In this document: positions 40,574 to 49,440 of the stretch, in pieces
How the letters are laid out: each line of letters starts with the position of its first letter
Position numbering within the stretch: position 1 is the first letter of the stretch
The notes under the pieces: generated by a model
Seen by the model: only the letters and a program-made list of their open reading frames with translations
What the model was told of the DNA's origin: nothing
Databases searched by the model: none
Assembly: GCF_004785795.1 (NCBI RefSeq)
Contig: NZ_SRRO01000001.1
Location: 2,418,001 to 2,482,000, forward strand
Direction of reading: 5' to 3'
Source of the DNA: Nocardioides eburneiflavus
GTDB lineage: Bacteria; Actinomycetota; Actinomycetes; Propionibacteriales; Nocardioidaceae
Length of the DNA: 64,000 nt
Program-made: the position numbers and the translations under genes

Positions 40574-40601
40574 GGGAGGCCGACGGTTCCGTCGGCCTCC
40601 C
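40574..40601 (-). terminator. Rho-independent terminator after the BMP lipoprotein gene
   Basis: A 12-bp stem (GGGAGGCCGACG with its inverse) around a GTTC loop, followed on the minus strand by CTCTTTTGG. It separates bmp from the ABC genes downstream and can set a higher level for the binding protein. Confidence 0.8.
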
Positions 40602-40633
40602 CCCTTGGCGGAGCGGTGGAGCGTGCTAGGTGA

Positions 40634-41746
40634 TCAGCCCAGGTAGGACTCGACCTCGATCGAGCCGTCGATGATGCCGGCCTTGATCTCCTCGAGCTGT
40701 GCGGCGAGCTCGGGGCTGACCTTGTCCTCGAAGTTGTGGAACGGCGCGATGCCGACTCCGTCGTTCTCGAGGGTGCCGACGTAGGGCTCGAAGTCGAACT
40801 CGTCGTTGCCGGCGGCCATGATGGCCTCGTAGGTGGAGACCTTCATGCCCTTGAGGATCGAGGTCATGACGTAGTCCTGCGTGTTGGGGTCGGTCTCGTA
40901 CAGGTCGGCGTCGACGCCGATCATGGCGATGTCCTTGCCGGAGTCCTCGATCGCGGTGATGGCGCCCTGGTAGATCGGGCCACCGACCGGCAGGATCACG
41001 TCGACGTCCTGGTCGAGGATCTGCTTGGCGGTGCTGGTCGCGGCCTCGTTGGCCTCGAAGCCACCGGTGAACGAGCCGTTCTTGCCGTTCCAGCCGACGA
41101 CCTCGACGTCCTTGCCGTTCTCCTCGGCGTAGTACTCGGCGCCCTGCTTGAAGCCGTCCATGAAGATGGTGACGGTCGGGAAGGGCATGCCGCCGTAGGT
41201 GCCGACCTTGCCGGTCTTGGTGTAGTCGGCGGCCGCGTAGCCGGCGAGGAACGCCGCCTCGGCGGTGTTGTAGAGAAGCGGCTTGATGTTCGGCTCGTCG
41301 GCCTTGCCGTCGAACTCGGTGCCGTCGGCGCCACCGTCGGCGGAGTCGTCGATCAGGACGTACTCGATGTCGGGGTTGGCGGCGGCCGACTCCTTGGTGG
41401 CCGCGGCCAGCGCGAAGCCGACGGTCACGATGACGTCGCAGCCCTCGCCGACCAGGCTCTCCAGGTTGGGGCCGTAGTCGTTCTCGCTCTGCGACTCGAC
41501 CGGGGTGAGCTCGGCGCCGAGCTCCTCGGCGGCCTGCTCGGCGCCCTCGAAGCCGAGCTGGTTGAACGACTTGTCGTCGAAACCGCCCGCGTCGGACACG
41601 ATGCAGGGGTGGAAGTCGCTCGCAGCCTCGCTGCTGCCCTCACTCCCGGTGGTCTCCTCCTCGGGTGCGTCGCCGCACGCCGCCAGGGTCGCGGCCGCCA
41701 GCAGGGCCACGAGGCCGCTCGAGACGACCTTCCTCGACTTCTTCAC
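40634..41746 (-). CDS. BMP-family nucleoside-binding lipoprotein
   Basis: The substrate-binding component of the importer, 370 residues. The N-terminus is a lipoprotein signal ending LAAC at 21-24, then a Glu/Ser-rich linker. The mature part is the BMP/PnrA fold: CIVSDAGGFDDKSFNQLGFEG, IVTVGFALA, NIKPLLYNTAEAAFLAGYAA, GMPFPTVTIFMDGFKQG. Relatives bind purine or pyrimidine nucleosides. GTG 41746 has GGAGG five bases upstream. It is divergent from cdd-deoA across a 183-bp control region. Confidence 0.93.
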   Translation of the reverse strand: MKKSRKVVSSGLVALLAAATLAACGDAPEEETTGSEGSSEAASDFHPCIVSDAGGFDDKSFNQLGFEGAEQAAEELGAELTPVESQSENDYGPNLESLVGEGCDVIVTVGFALAAATKESAAANPDIEYVLIDDSADGGADGTEFDGKADEPNIKPLLYNTAEAAFLAGYAAADYTKTGKVGTYGGMPFPTVTIFMDGFKQGAEYYAEENGKDVEVVGWNGKNGSFTGGFEANEAATSTAKQILDQDVDVILPVGGPIYQGAITAIEDSGKDIAMIGVDADLYETDPNTQDYVMTSILKGMKVSTYEAIMAAGNDEFDFEPYVGTLENDGVGIAPFHNFEDKVSPELAAQLEEIKAGIIDGSIEVESYLG

Positions 41747-41827
41747 AAATGCCTCCAAGTTCGTGCCCCCGGGGTGGGGTCTCTTTCCGGCAGCATGATG
41801 CCTGCCGTGGCGCACCCCGTCACGCGG

Positions 41828-41842
41828 TTCGGAACTTCCGAA
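41828..41842. promoter_or_regulatory. Inverted repeat between bmp and cdd
   Basis: TTCGGAACTTCCGAA has perfect 7-bp arms around one base. It lies in the divergent control region of the transport and salvage genes and is a candidate operator for a shared regulator. Confidence 0.45.
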
Positions 41843-41917
41843 ATGCGTTTGAGACATAAAAGTCGCCGGAGAACTTTCGGCGGAACCTGCCAAAGACTGT
41901 CGCTTCCTCGTATGCGC

Positions 41918-41923
41918 CATAGT
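41918..41923 (+). promoter_or_regulatory. -10 element of cdd
   Basis: CATAGT is followed by 6 bases and GTG at 41930, the leaderless layout. Confidence 0.35.
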
Positions 41924-41929
41924 GGCGGC

Positions 41930-42346
41930 GTGAACCAGCAGGAGTGGGACGAGCTCAGGGCAGCCGCGGTCGAGGTGATGGCGCGGGCCTACGCGCCGTA
42001 CTCGCGCTACGCCGTCGGCGCCGCGGCACGCGTGGACGACGGCCGGACCGTGGTCGGCTGCAACGTGGAGAACGCGGCGTACGGAGTGGTGCTGTGCGCC
42101 GAGTGCGGCGTGGTGTCCCAGCTGTACGCCACCGGCGGTGGGCGGCTGACCCACTTCGTGTGCGTCAATGGTGCGGGCGAGATCATCATGCCGTGCGGCC
42201 GGTGCCGCCAGCTGCTCTTCGAGCACGGCGGCCGCGACCTGCTGGTCTGGACCGTCTCGGGGGTCAAGCCCATGTCCGAGGTGCTGCCCGACGCGTTCGG
42301 GCCCGACGACCTGAACGACCTCGCAACGAGAGAAGGAACCCCGTAG
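41930..42346 (+). CDS. cdd: Cytidine deaminase
   Basis: Cdd deaminates cytidine and deoxycytidine to uridine and deoxyuridine. The 138-residue protein is the short tetrameric type with zinc ligands in VLCAECGVV (Cys and the proton-shuttling Glu) and PCGRCRQLL; VGCNVENAAYG binds the ribose. GTG 41930 is preferred because of the -10 box seven bases before it; ATG 41912 in frame would add six residues. The stop overlaps the deoA GTG by one base (TAGTG). It is divergent from the nucleoside importer that feeds it. Confidence 0.95.
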   Translation: MNQQEWDELRAAAVEVMARAYAPYSRYAVGAAARVDDGRTVVGCNVENAAYGVVLCAECGVVSQLYATGGGRLTHFVCVNGAGEIIMPCGRCRQLLFEHGGRDLLVWTVSGVKPMSEVLPDAFGPDDLNDLATREGTP

Positions 42347-43644
42347 TGCCCGCACACGACGCGGTCGAGGTGATCCTCGCCAAGCGCGACAAGCACGAGC
42401 TCAGCGACAGCCAGATCGACTGGGTGATCGACGCCTACACCCGCGGCGAGGTCGCCGACGAGCAGATGTCGGCCCTGGCCATGGCGATCCTGCTCAACGG
42501 CATGAACCGCACCGAGATCAGCCGCTGGACCGCCGCGATGATCGCGTCGGGGGAGCGGATGGACTTCTCGACACTCTCGCGCCCCACGGCCGACAAGCAC
42601 TCCACGGGCGGCGTCGGCGACAAGATCACCCTGCCGCTCGCCCCGCTCGTCGCGGCCTGCGGCGTCGCCGTCCCGCAGCTGTCCGGCAGGGGCCTCGGCC
42701 ACACCGGTGGCACGCTCGACAAGCTCGAGTCGATCCCCGGGTGGCGCGCGGCGCTGAGCAACGAGGAGATGTTCGCGATCCTCGAGGACGTCGGCGCGGT
42801 CATCTGCGCGGCCGGCGACGGCCTTGCCCCGGCCGACAAGAAGCTGTACGCCCTGCGCGACGTCACGGGCACGGTCGAGGCGATCCCGCTGATCGCGAGC
42901 TCGATCATGAGCAAGAAGATCGCCGAGGGCACCGGCGCCCTCGTGCTCGACGTCAAGGTCGGCAGCGGCGCCTTCATGAAGGACCTGACGACCGCGCGCG
43001 AGCTCGCCGAGACGATGGTGGCGCTCGGCACGGACGCCGGCGTGCACACGGTCGCGCTGCTCACCGACATGGCCACCCCGCTCGGCCTGACGGCCGGCAA
43101 CGCCGTCGAGGTGCAGGAGTCGGTCGACGTGCTCGCGGGCGGCGGCCCCGCCGACGTGGTGGAGCTGACCCTGGCCCTGGCCCGCGAGATGCTCGCCGGC
43201 GCCGGGCGCGACGACGTCGACCCGGCCGACCGGCTCGCCGACGGCTCGGCGATGGACGTTTGGAAGGCGATGATCCGCGCGCAGGGCGGCGACCCCGACG
43301 CGGCGCTGCCGCAGGCGAAGGAGTCGCACGTCGTCACCGCACCGGCCACCGGCACCCTCACCCGCCTCGACGCGATGGCGGTCGGCATGGCCGCGTGGCG
43401 CCTCGGCGCGGGCCGGGCCCGCAAGGAGGACCCGGTGCAGGCCGGGGCCGGCGTGGTCTGGCACGCACGACCCGGCGACGAGGTCACCGAGGGCGCTCCG
43501 CTCTTCACGCTGCTCACCGACGAGCCGGAGCGCTTCGAGCGGGCGCTGGCCTCGCTCGAGGGCGGCTGGACCGTGTCCGACGAGGCGCGCGGAGATGCCT
43601 CGGCCCACGTCGCGCAGGACCTGATCATCGACCGCATCGCCTGA
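42346..43644 (+). CDS. deoA: Thymidine phosphorylase
   Basis: DeoA (pyrimidine-nucleoside phosphorylase) splits thymidine or deoxyuridine with phosphate into base and deoxyribose 1-phosphate. At 432 residues it has the family landmarks: DKHSTGGVGDKITL near residue 84, the glycine-rich SGRGLGHTGGTLDKLESIPG, SSIMSKKIAEGTGALVLDVKVGSGAF, and a C-terminal alpha/beta domain with VVTAPATGTLTRLDAMAVGMAAWRLG in part visible. Translationally coupled to cdd. Its product would be isomerised and cleaved by DeoC encoded 8 kb downstream. Confidence 0.95.
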   Translation: MPAHDAVEVILAKRDKHELSDSQIDWVIDAYTRGEVADEQMSALAMAILLNGMNRTEISRWTAAMIASGERMDFSTLSRPTADKHSTGGVGDKITLPLAPLVAACGVAVPQLSGRGLGHTGGTLDKLESIPGWRAALSNEEMFAILEDVGAVICAAGDGLAPADKKLYALRDVTGTVEAIPLIASSIMSKKIAEGTGALVLDVKVGSGAFMKDLTTARELAETMVALGTDAGVHTVALLTDMATPLGLTAGNAVEVQESVDVLAGGGPADVVELTLALAREMLAGAGRDDVDPADRLADGSAMDVWKAMIRAQGGDPDAALPQAKESHVVTAPATGTLTRLDAMAVGMAAWRLGAGRARKEDPVQAGAGVVWHARPGDEVTEGAPLFTLLTDEPERFERALASLEGGWTVSDEARGDASAHVAQDLIIDRIA

Positions 43645-43751
43645 GTCCCCAACTCTGGGGGTACGCGGCCCGATCAGGCCGCAGGCTCCCCCGATCGTCC
43701 TAGCCTCCCCGAAGACCTGTGGGAGGTTGTCATGGACGGTTCGGGGTCACC

Positions 43752-45374
43752 ATGAGCACGCCGGACGACGCGTACGAGAGGGAGTTCTCGCCGCGGGTCG
43801 TGCTGGCGGTCGGGGTCGCGCTCCTGCTGATCACGGGGCTGCTCCTCGGCGGGGGAGCGGCCTACCTGCTGTGGGCATCTCCGGACGAGGCGGAGCCCTC
43901 GGTCGACGGGTGCACCCGCTATCGCACCGTCGACCTCACGGTGACGTCGGAGATGTACGAGGTGGTGGTCGACGTCCTCGACGAGGTCGCGCCTGCGTGC
44001 ACGTCCGTCGAACCTGCCGTGCGATCCGGCGCAGAGGTGGCCCTCGGCGTGTCCACGGGTGGCGCCCTCCCCGACATCTGGATACCGGAGTCCCGGATCT
44101 GGCTGGGCCGCGCCCGCCTCGGGAGGGCGGCCCGCGTGCAGGTGCTGGCGCCGAGCCTCGCTCGGACCCCGGTCCTGCTGGTCGGGGGCCCCCGTGCCCG
44201 CCGGTTCCCCACGTGGGGTGACGCGGAGGCCACGGGGCTCGTCTCGGTCCCGGACCCGGAGGTGTCGACTGTGGGGGCCCTGGCACTGGTGGCCCCGCTG
44301 GCCGAGGCCCGGACGAGCGGCCGGACGGCTGCGGAGGCGCAGCAGATGGTGGTGCCGTTCGCGCAGACGTACGGCGCCCGGCGCGCGCGGGGCGCCGACC
44401 TACGGGTGTGGCCGACCATGTTCAGGGCGCGCTCGCCCAGGCTGGTCGTGACCACCGAGCAGGAGCTGGCGCACGCGGAGGACGGGCAGCGCCTGCGTGA
44501 CCTCACGCCGGACGTCGGTGCGCCCGTCCTGGACTTCCCCCTCGCCGTGGGGGAGGACGCGGACCCCGGGGCACGCCTGGTGGCACTGGGCCTGCTGGAC
44601 CACCTGATGGGCGAGGACGGCGCCACGACGTTGGTCGAGCACGGGCTTCGCCCCGCGCGCGGCCCGTCACCCACCGGCACCCGCTCCGACGTCTCGACCT
44701 ACCTGCCCACACCCACCGGCAGGACGGTCGTCACCGCGGTGCAGTCGTGGCGGACGCTCGCAATCCCGTCGGCGATCCTGGCCGTCGTCGACGCATCCGG
44801 GTCGATGGACTTCGACTCGGGGGCCGGGACGAGGATGGACCTCCTCGCCGACGCGGCCAAGATCGGGCTCTCGTTCCTGCCGGACCACGCGCGGGTCGGG
44901 CTGTGGATCTTCTCCATCGACAAGGGAGGTCCCGGGCAGGACTGGCGGGTCCTGGAGCCGATCCGCCGGCTCGACGACCTGCGCTTCGGCCGCACCCAGC
45001 GCTACGCGCTGCGGGAGCGCGCCAGCGAGATGTCGGGCCTCACCGGTGGCGGCACGGGCCTGTACGACACGGCGCTCGCCGCCTACCGGGAGGCGGTGCG
45101 CAGCTATCGCCGCAACTACGCGAACGCGGTGGTGCTCATGACCGACGGGCGCAACGAGGACGCCGGGTCCATCGGGCTGGACCAGCTGCTCGCTCGTCTC
45201 CGGGAGCTGCGCGACCCCGACCGACCGGTGCGGATCGTGGGCATCGCGATCAGCGAGGACGCCGACCTCGGGGCCCTGCAGCGGATGGCGCAGGTCACCG
45301 GGGGCGACGCCTACCTGGCGGCGCAGCCGGAGGACATCCTCGGCGTGTTCGCGCAGGCCGTGCTCTCACGCTGA
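43752..45374 (+). CDS. Substrate-binding plus VWA domain protein 1
   Basis: A 540-residue membrane-anchored protein: a single hydrophobic helix at about residues 15-38 (VLAVGVALLLITGLLL), then an extracytoplasmic region. Residues about 50-300 resemble a solute-binding domain (VTSEMYEVVVDVLDEVAP, PDIWIPESRIW). Residues about 335-540 are a von Willebrand A domain with the MIDAS motif DASGSMD and a later MTDGRNEDAG. Role unknown; perhaps metal-dependent adhesion or complex assembly. A paralogue lies at 47714-49378. GTGGGAGG before the ATG region is shared with the paralogue. Confidence 0.85.
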   Translation: MSTPDDAYEREFSPRVVLAVGVALLLITGLLLGGGAAYLLWASPDEAEPSVDGCTRYRTVDLTVTSEMYEVVVDVLDEVAPACTSVEPAVRSGAEVALGVSTGGALPDIWIPESRIWLGRARLGRAARVQVLAPSLARTPVLLVGGPRARRFPTWGDAEATGLVSVPDPEVSTVGALALVAPLAEARTSGRTAAEAQQMVVPFAQTYGARRARGADLRVWPTMFRARSPRLVVTTEQELAHAEDGQRLRDLTPDVGAPVLDFPLAVGEDADPGARLVALGLLDHLMGEDGATTLVEHGLRPARGPSPTGTRSDVSTYLPTPTGRTVVTAVQSWRTLAIPSAILAVVDASGSMDFDSGAGTRMDLLADAAKIGLSFLPDHARVGLWIFSIDKGGPGQDWRVLEPIRRLDDLRFGRTQRYALRERASEMSGLTGGGTGLYDTALAAYREAVRSYRRNYANAVVLMTDGRNEDAGSIGLDQLLARLRELRDPDRPVRIVGIAISEDADLGALQRMAQVTGGDAYLAAQPEDILGVFAQAVLSR

Positions 45375-45386
45375 GGTGGCGGTGCC

Positions 45387-45839
45387 TCAAGCGAGCAGCA
45401 GCACCACGTGTGCGGCCACGCAGGCCGGCTTGTCGTGGCCGTCGATCTCGACGGTGTGCTCCACGACGAGCTGCTTGCCGGCCGGCAGGTCGCGCACCTC
45501 GCCGAAGCGCACGTGCGAGCGCAGCCGGCTGTCCACCGGGACGGGAGCGGGGAAGCGGACCTTCTCCAGCCCGTAGTTGAGCCGCGCGCCCGGCGTCTCG
45601 AGGCGGAAGACCTCCGAGGCGAAGTGGGGGAGCAGGCTCAGCGTGAGGAACCCGTGGGCGATCGTCGTGCCGAACGGTCCCGCGGCAGCCGCGTCGGCGT
45701 CGACGTGGATCCACTGGTGGTCGAGCGTGGCGTCGGCGAAGACGTCGATCCGGGCCTGGTCGACGGTCAGCCAGTCGCTGGTGCCGATGTCGGACCCGGC
45801 CGCCGAGGCGACCTGGTCGAGCGTGGTGAAGGTGCGCAT
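45387..45839 (-). CDS. MaoC-like hydratase/dehydratase
   Basis: A 150-residue hot-dog-fold enzyme, likely an (R)-specific enoyl-CoA hydratase. The MaoC motif is present: [14 protein letters not shown] with the catalytic Asp and His, and [15 protein letters not shown]. It would act on acyl-CoAs in fatty-acid or polyester metabolism; its neighbours (nucleoside salvage) do not explain it. ATG 45839 is selected because TATGTT lies 7 bases upstream; ATG 45851 overlaps that box. Convergent with the VWA gene, divergent from add by 49 bases. Confidence 0.9.
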   Translation of the reverse strand: MRTFTTLDQVASAAGSDIGTSDWLTVDQARIDVFADATLDHQWIHVDADAAAAGPFGTTIAHGFLTLSLLPHFASEVFRLETPGARLNYGLEKVRFPAPVPVDSRLRSHVRFGEVRDLPAGKQLVVEHTVEIDGHDKPACVAAHVVLLLA

Positions 45840-45846
45840 GGCGACG

Positions 45847-45852
45847 AACATA
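45847..45852 (-). promoter_or_regulatory. -10 element of the MaoC gene
   Basis: On the minus strand TATGTT is followed by 7 bases and ATG at 45839. Confidence 0.5.
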
Positions 45853-45888
45853 GTGCTTGACCATGGCCGGCCCTGCTTGGATGTGCCG

Positions 45889-46977
45889 GTGACCACTCCC
45901 ACCCGCGACCAGGTGCAGGCCGCCCCGAAGGTCCTGCTGCACGACCACCTCGACGGCGGGCTGCGCCCCCAGACCATCGTCGAGCTCGCCGAGGAGATCG
46001 GCCACCGGCTCCCGGCCGGCGACGCGGAGTCGCTGGGGCGCTGGTTCGCCGAGTCCGCCGACTCGGGCTCGCTGGTGCGCTACCTCGAGACCTTCGACCA
46101 CACGGTCGCGGTCATGCAGAACGGTCCCGCGATCGCGCGGGTGGCCCGTGAGTGCGTCGAGGACCTCGCCGCAGACGGCGTGGTCTACGCCGAGGTGCGC
46201 TACGCCCCCGAGCAGCACGTCACCGGGGGCCTGACCCTCGACGAGGTCGTCGCCGCGGTGCAGGAGGGCTTCGACGCCGGCATGGCGGCGAGCGGCGGGC
46301 GCATCGTCGTACGCCAGCTGCTGACCGCGATGCGGCACCAGGCCCGCTCGATGGAGATCGCCGAGCTGGCCATCTCCTGGCGCGACCGCGGCGTCGCCGG
46401 GTTCGACATCGCAGGCGCCGAGGCCGGCTTCCCTCCCACCCGCCACCTCGACGCCTTCGAGTACCTCCAGCGCGAGAACGCCCACTTCACCATCCACGCC
46501 GGCGAGGCCTTCGGCCTGCCGTCGATCTGGGAGGCGATCCAGTGGTGCGGAGCCGACCGCCTCGGCCACGGCGTACGCATCATCGACGACATCACGGTCG
46601 CCGAGGACGGGTCGGTCGAGCTCGGCCGGCTGGCGGCGTACGTCCGCGACAAGCGGATCCCGCTGGAGATGTGCCCCAGCTCCAACATCCAGACCGGCGC
46701 GGCCGAGTCCTTCGAGCAGCACCCGATCGGGCTGCTGACCGACCTGCGCTTCCGGGTCACGGTCAACACCGACAACCGGCTGATGAGCGGCACGTCGATG
46801 ACCCAGGAGATGCACGGCCTGGTCGAGGCCTTCGGCTACACGCTGGCCGACCTGCGCTGGTTCACGATCAACGCGATGAAGTCGGCGTTCCTGCCCTTCG
46901 ACGAGCGGCTCGCGATCATCGACCAGGTCGTCAAGCCGGGCTACGCCGCCCTCATCGAGGCTGCCGGCGAGGCGTAG
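45889..46977 (+). CDS. add: Adenosine deaminase
   Basis: Add deaminates adenosine and deoxyadenosine to inosine and deoxyinosine. The 362 residues show the metal site and catalytic residues: [10 protein letters not shown] near residue 19, IHAGEAFG with the catalytic Glu region, RLGHGVRI, and [16 protein letters not shown] with zinc-binding and catalytic Asp. GTG 45889 is chosen; GTG 45883 adds two residues. It belongs to the nucleoside salvage neighbourhood. The last 26 bases overlap the convergent uridine kinase-like gene. Confidence 0.95.
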   Translation: MTTPTRDQVQAAPKVLLHDHLDGGLRPQTIVELAEEIGHRLPAGDAESLGRWFAESADSGSLVRYLETFDHTVAVMQNGPAIARVARECVEDLAADGVVYAEVRYAPEQHVTGGLTLDEVVAAVQEGFDAGMAASGGRIVVRQLLTAMRHQARSMEIAELAISWRDRGVAGFDIAGAEAGFPPTRHLDAFEYLQRENAHFTIHAGEAFGLPSIWEAIQWCGADRLGHGVRIIDDITVAEDGSVELGRLAAYVRDKRIPLEMCPSSNIQTGAAESFEQHPIGLLTDLRFRVTVNTDNRLMSGTSMTQEMHGLVEAFGYTLADLRWFTINAMKSAFLPFDERLAIIDQVVKPGYAALIEAAGEA

Positions 46978-47617
46978 CCGTCCCGCGGTCGGCGGTGAGC
47001 TCGGCGTAGGCCTGGTCGCCCGTGGCGCGCCGGCAGCCCTGCCGCACGGCGTGGGCGACGACGCGCTGCTGGTCGCGCATGAGCGCCAGCCCGCGGCGTA
47101 CGAGCACGAGCGGCGGCTTGCGGTGCTCGCGCAGGTCGCGGGTGAGGCGGCGCCAGAAGGTCTTCAGCGGGTGCTGGGTGATGCAGTAGGCCGCGGCGAG
47201 CATCCCCTCCTCGCGACACGTCGCGACCACGTCGGGGGCGAAGATGCCCTCCGCGACGAACCGGGTGCTGCCGCCGAGGTCCACGGTGCGTGAGCCGCAG
47301 CGGCCGTTCTGGGCGATCTCGTAGACCGGGACCTCGCTGCGCCCGGTCGCGCACAGCTCGCGCAGCGCGGCCAGGGCGTCGGCCTCGTGCCAGGAGGCGG
47401 GGTGGTCCCAGTCCACGAGCCCCGCGTTGCTCGTCCTGAGGAGCCGAGGGACGAGGCGTCTCGAAGGGCTTCCGGAGGTGATCCTCGGCAGCGACGGGTC
47501 GTCGCCGTCCTTGTAGAAGTCGTCGAGGCGCAGGACGGGCAGGCCGAGGCGTTCGGCCAGCCGGGACTTGCCGGCGCCGCTCGGGCCTGCGAGCACCACC
47601 ACCTGGGCGTGGGTCAT
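46952..47617 (-). CDS. Uridine kinase-like P-loop protein
   Basis: A 221-residue kinase-like protein. Walker [10 protein letters not shown] is at 11-19 and [11 protein letters not shown] at 31-41 fits the uridine kinase/phosphoribulokinase family, where it binds the nucleoside; [12 protein letters not shown] is also typical. It may phosphorylate uridine or a related nucleoside, in line with the salvage genes around it. Residues about 50-63 ([14 protein letters not shown]) are encoded by a REP-like element inserted in frame between GITSG-like and [10 protein letters not shown] segments; whether the enzyme still works is unclear. The 3' end overlaps add. Confidence 0.8.
   Translation of the reverse strand: MTHAQVVVLAGPSGAGKSRLAERLGLPVLRLDDFYKDGDDPSLPRITSGSPSRRLVPRLLRTSNAGLVDWDHPASWHEADALAALRELCATGRSEVPVYEIAQNGRCGSRTVDLGGSTRFVAEGIFAPDVVATCREEGMLAAAYCITQHPLKTFWRRLTRDLREHRKPPLVLVRRGLALMRDQQRVVAHAVRQGCRRATGDQAYAELTADRGTATPRRQPR
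47432..47468. repeat. REP-like element inside the uridine kinase-like gene
   Basis: CGTCCTGAGGAGCCGAGG continues to ACGAGGCGTCTCGAAGGG. It closely resembles a repeat (CCTTCGAGACGCCTCGC...CTCCTCAGGAC) that I remember from many actinobacterial genomes. It is read in frame and encodes about 14 extra residues. Confidence 0.65.
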
Positions 47618-47713
47618 TTGTTACTGACTCGTTTCGTCGTTCGGCCACGGACGGTAAAGGCTTGACACTATCCTCGCCCAGACCCCCGATTGACGTTCTT
47701 GTGGGAGGACCTC

Positions 47714-49378
47714 ATGAGTCTGGACGACTCGACCGCGCCCGAATCCGCGGACAACTCCGGTGGCCCCGTGGGCCGCTCCGGCAAGACCCTTGCGCTGATC
47801 GGGCTCGTGCTCGTGCTCGTGGTGGGCATCATCGGCTTCCTCGCGATGCGCGGAGACGGCAGCGAGGCCGAGGCCGACTGCATCTCCGAGGTGGTCACGC
47901 TGACCACCGCTCCGGTGATGGAGGGCCTCGTCAAGGAGGCCGTCAAGGACGTCAACGCCGACCAGCCGTGCATCGACATCCAGGTCACAGCCGGCTCCGT
48001 GAGCGACGTGGTGGCGCTGCTGAGCGACCCCAACGCCGAGCTCCCCGAGCTCTGGATCCCCGACAGCCCGACCTGGAAGGGCCAGCTGACCTCGGCCGGC
48101 TGGACCGGCACGCCGATCGCCAAGGTGCTCGCCCAGACGCCCGTCGGCCTCGTCGGCGGACCGGCGGTCAAGGCGCCTGCGTCGTGGGCCGGAGCCCTCG
48201 ACAGCGGCAGCCTCGCGATGGCCGACCCGAGCGCCGAGGGCGCCTCGGCCCTCGCGCTGCTCGCGCCGTACGCCGAGATGAAGAAGACCGGCGAGACGCC
48301 CCTCACGATCGAGGAGAAGACCGTCCCGGTCGCCCAGACGTACGGCGAGCGCGCCGTCGCCGGCAGCGCCAACCAGACCGACCTCACCACGATCACCGCC
48401 TCGAGCACGCAGCTCGTGCCGGCGACCGAGCAGGCCTACCTGGCCGCGCGCCGCAGCAACGACCAGCTCAACCTGGTCGCACCGCAGACCGGCGTGCCGA
48501 TGCTGCAGTTCCCCCTGATCGACGTGACCCGCGGCAGCTCCGACCTGCTCGCCTCCGGCGGCGACCTCTCGGGACGCGTGGGCCGCGCGCTGGGTCGCTG
48601 GTTCTCCTCGAGCGCGGGAGTCGAGGCCATCGCAGCTGCCGAGCTCCGCGGCCCCGAGGGCACCCCACTGCCCAACGACATCGGCCTGGGCGACACCACG
48701 GTGCTGAACACGGTCCCGCAGAAGACGACCGACGACACCCTGCGCCAGTGGCGCGTGCTGTCGGTCCCCTCGAGCATCCTCGCCGTCGTCGACCTGTCCG
48801 GCTCGATGAAGCTCGCCATCGGCGACACCACCCGCATCGGCCTGGCCGTCACGGCCTCGCAGGTCGCGCTCGACGCCTTCCCGGCCCAGGCCCGCATCGG
48901 CATCTGGGGCTTCTCGAAGAACCGCGGCGAGGACGGTGCGTCGTGGGCCGAGTACGCCGCCCTCGACCGCCTCGACGCCTCCGTCGAGGGTGGGGAGACC
49001 CACGGCGACCTCGTCCGCCGCGAGGCGGCCGCCCTCGCCGGTCGCGTGCGCGGCGGCACCGGCGTCATGGACACGACGCTCGCTGCGTACAAGCACGCGC
49101 AGAAGCTGTGGGACCCGGCGTGGTTCAACTCCGTGGTGATCTTCACCGACGGCGCCAGCGACGACAGCAGCTCGCTGTCGCTCGAGGCGCTGGTCAACCA
49201 GCTGAAGTCGCTGCGTGACCCGGCCAAGCCCGTCAAGGTGATCATCATCGGCATCTCGCAGGACGCCGACACCGGTGAGCTCGAGCAGATCGCTGCGGCG
49301 ACCGGCGGGCAGAACTACCTGGTGAACAACCCCAACGAGATCCTCGGGGTGCTGGCCTCGGCCCTGCTCAACCGCTGA
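47714..49378 (+). CDS. Substrate-binding plus VWA domain protein 2
   Basis: A 554-residue paralogue of the protein at 43752. After a hydrophilic N-terminus comes one membrane helix (about 26-46, LALIGLVLVLVVGIIGFLAM), then a solute-binding-like region (VTLTTAPVMEGLVKEAV, ELPELWIPDSPTWKG) and a C-terminal VWA domain with MIDAS motif DLSGSMK and IFTDGASDDSSS. Both paralogues keep NEILGVLA/EDILGVFA-type C-termini. GGGAGG at 47703-47708 precedes the ATG. A strong terminator follows at 49391. Function unknown; presumed cell-surface. Confidence 0.87.
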   Translation: MSLDDSTAPESADNSGGPVGRSGKTLALIGLVLVLVVGIIGFLAMRGDGSEAEADCISEVVTLTTAPVMEGLVKEAVKDVNADQPCIDIQVTAGSVSDVVALLSDPNAELPELWIPDSPTWKGQLTSAGWTGTPIAKVLAQTPVGLVGGPAVKAPASWAGALDSGSLAMADPSAEGASALALLAPYAEMKKTGETPLTIEEKTVPVAQTYGERAVAGSANQTDLTTITASSTQLVPATEQAYLAARRSNDQLNLVAPQTGVPMLQFPLIDVTRGSSDLLASGGDLSGRVGRALGRWFSSSAGVEAIAAAELRGPEGTPLPNDIGLGDTTVLNTVPQKTTDDTLRQWRVLSVPSSILAVVDLSGSMKLAIGDTTRIGLAVTASQVALDAFPAQARIGIWGFSKNRGEDGASWAEYAALDRLDASVEGGETHGDLVRREAAALAGRVRGGTGVMDTTLAAYKHAQKLWDPAWFNSVVIFTDGASDDSSSLSLEALVNQLKSLRDPAKPVKVIIIGISQDADTGELEQIAAATGGQNYLVNNPNEILGVLASALLNR

Positions 49379-49390
49379 TCGCGACGTACG

Positions 49391-49420
49391 AAGGCCCCCG
49401 GAGCGAGCTCCGGGGGCCTT
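49391..49420. terminator. Bidirectional terminator
   Basis: A perfect 13-bp stem (AAGGCCCCCGGAG with its inverse) around a CGAG loop, with AA on one side and TT on the other, lies between the VWA gene and the convergent aldehyde dehydrogenase. Confidence 0.85.
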
Positions 49421-49440
49421 CGTCGTGGTGGGTGGCCTGC

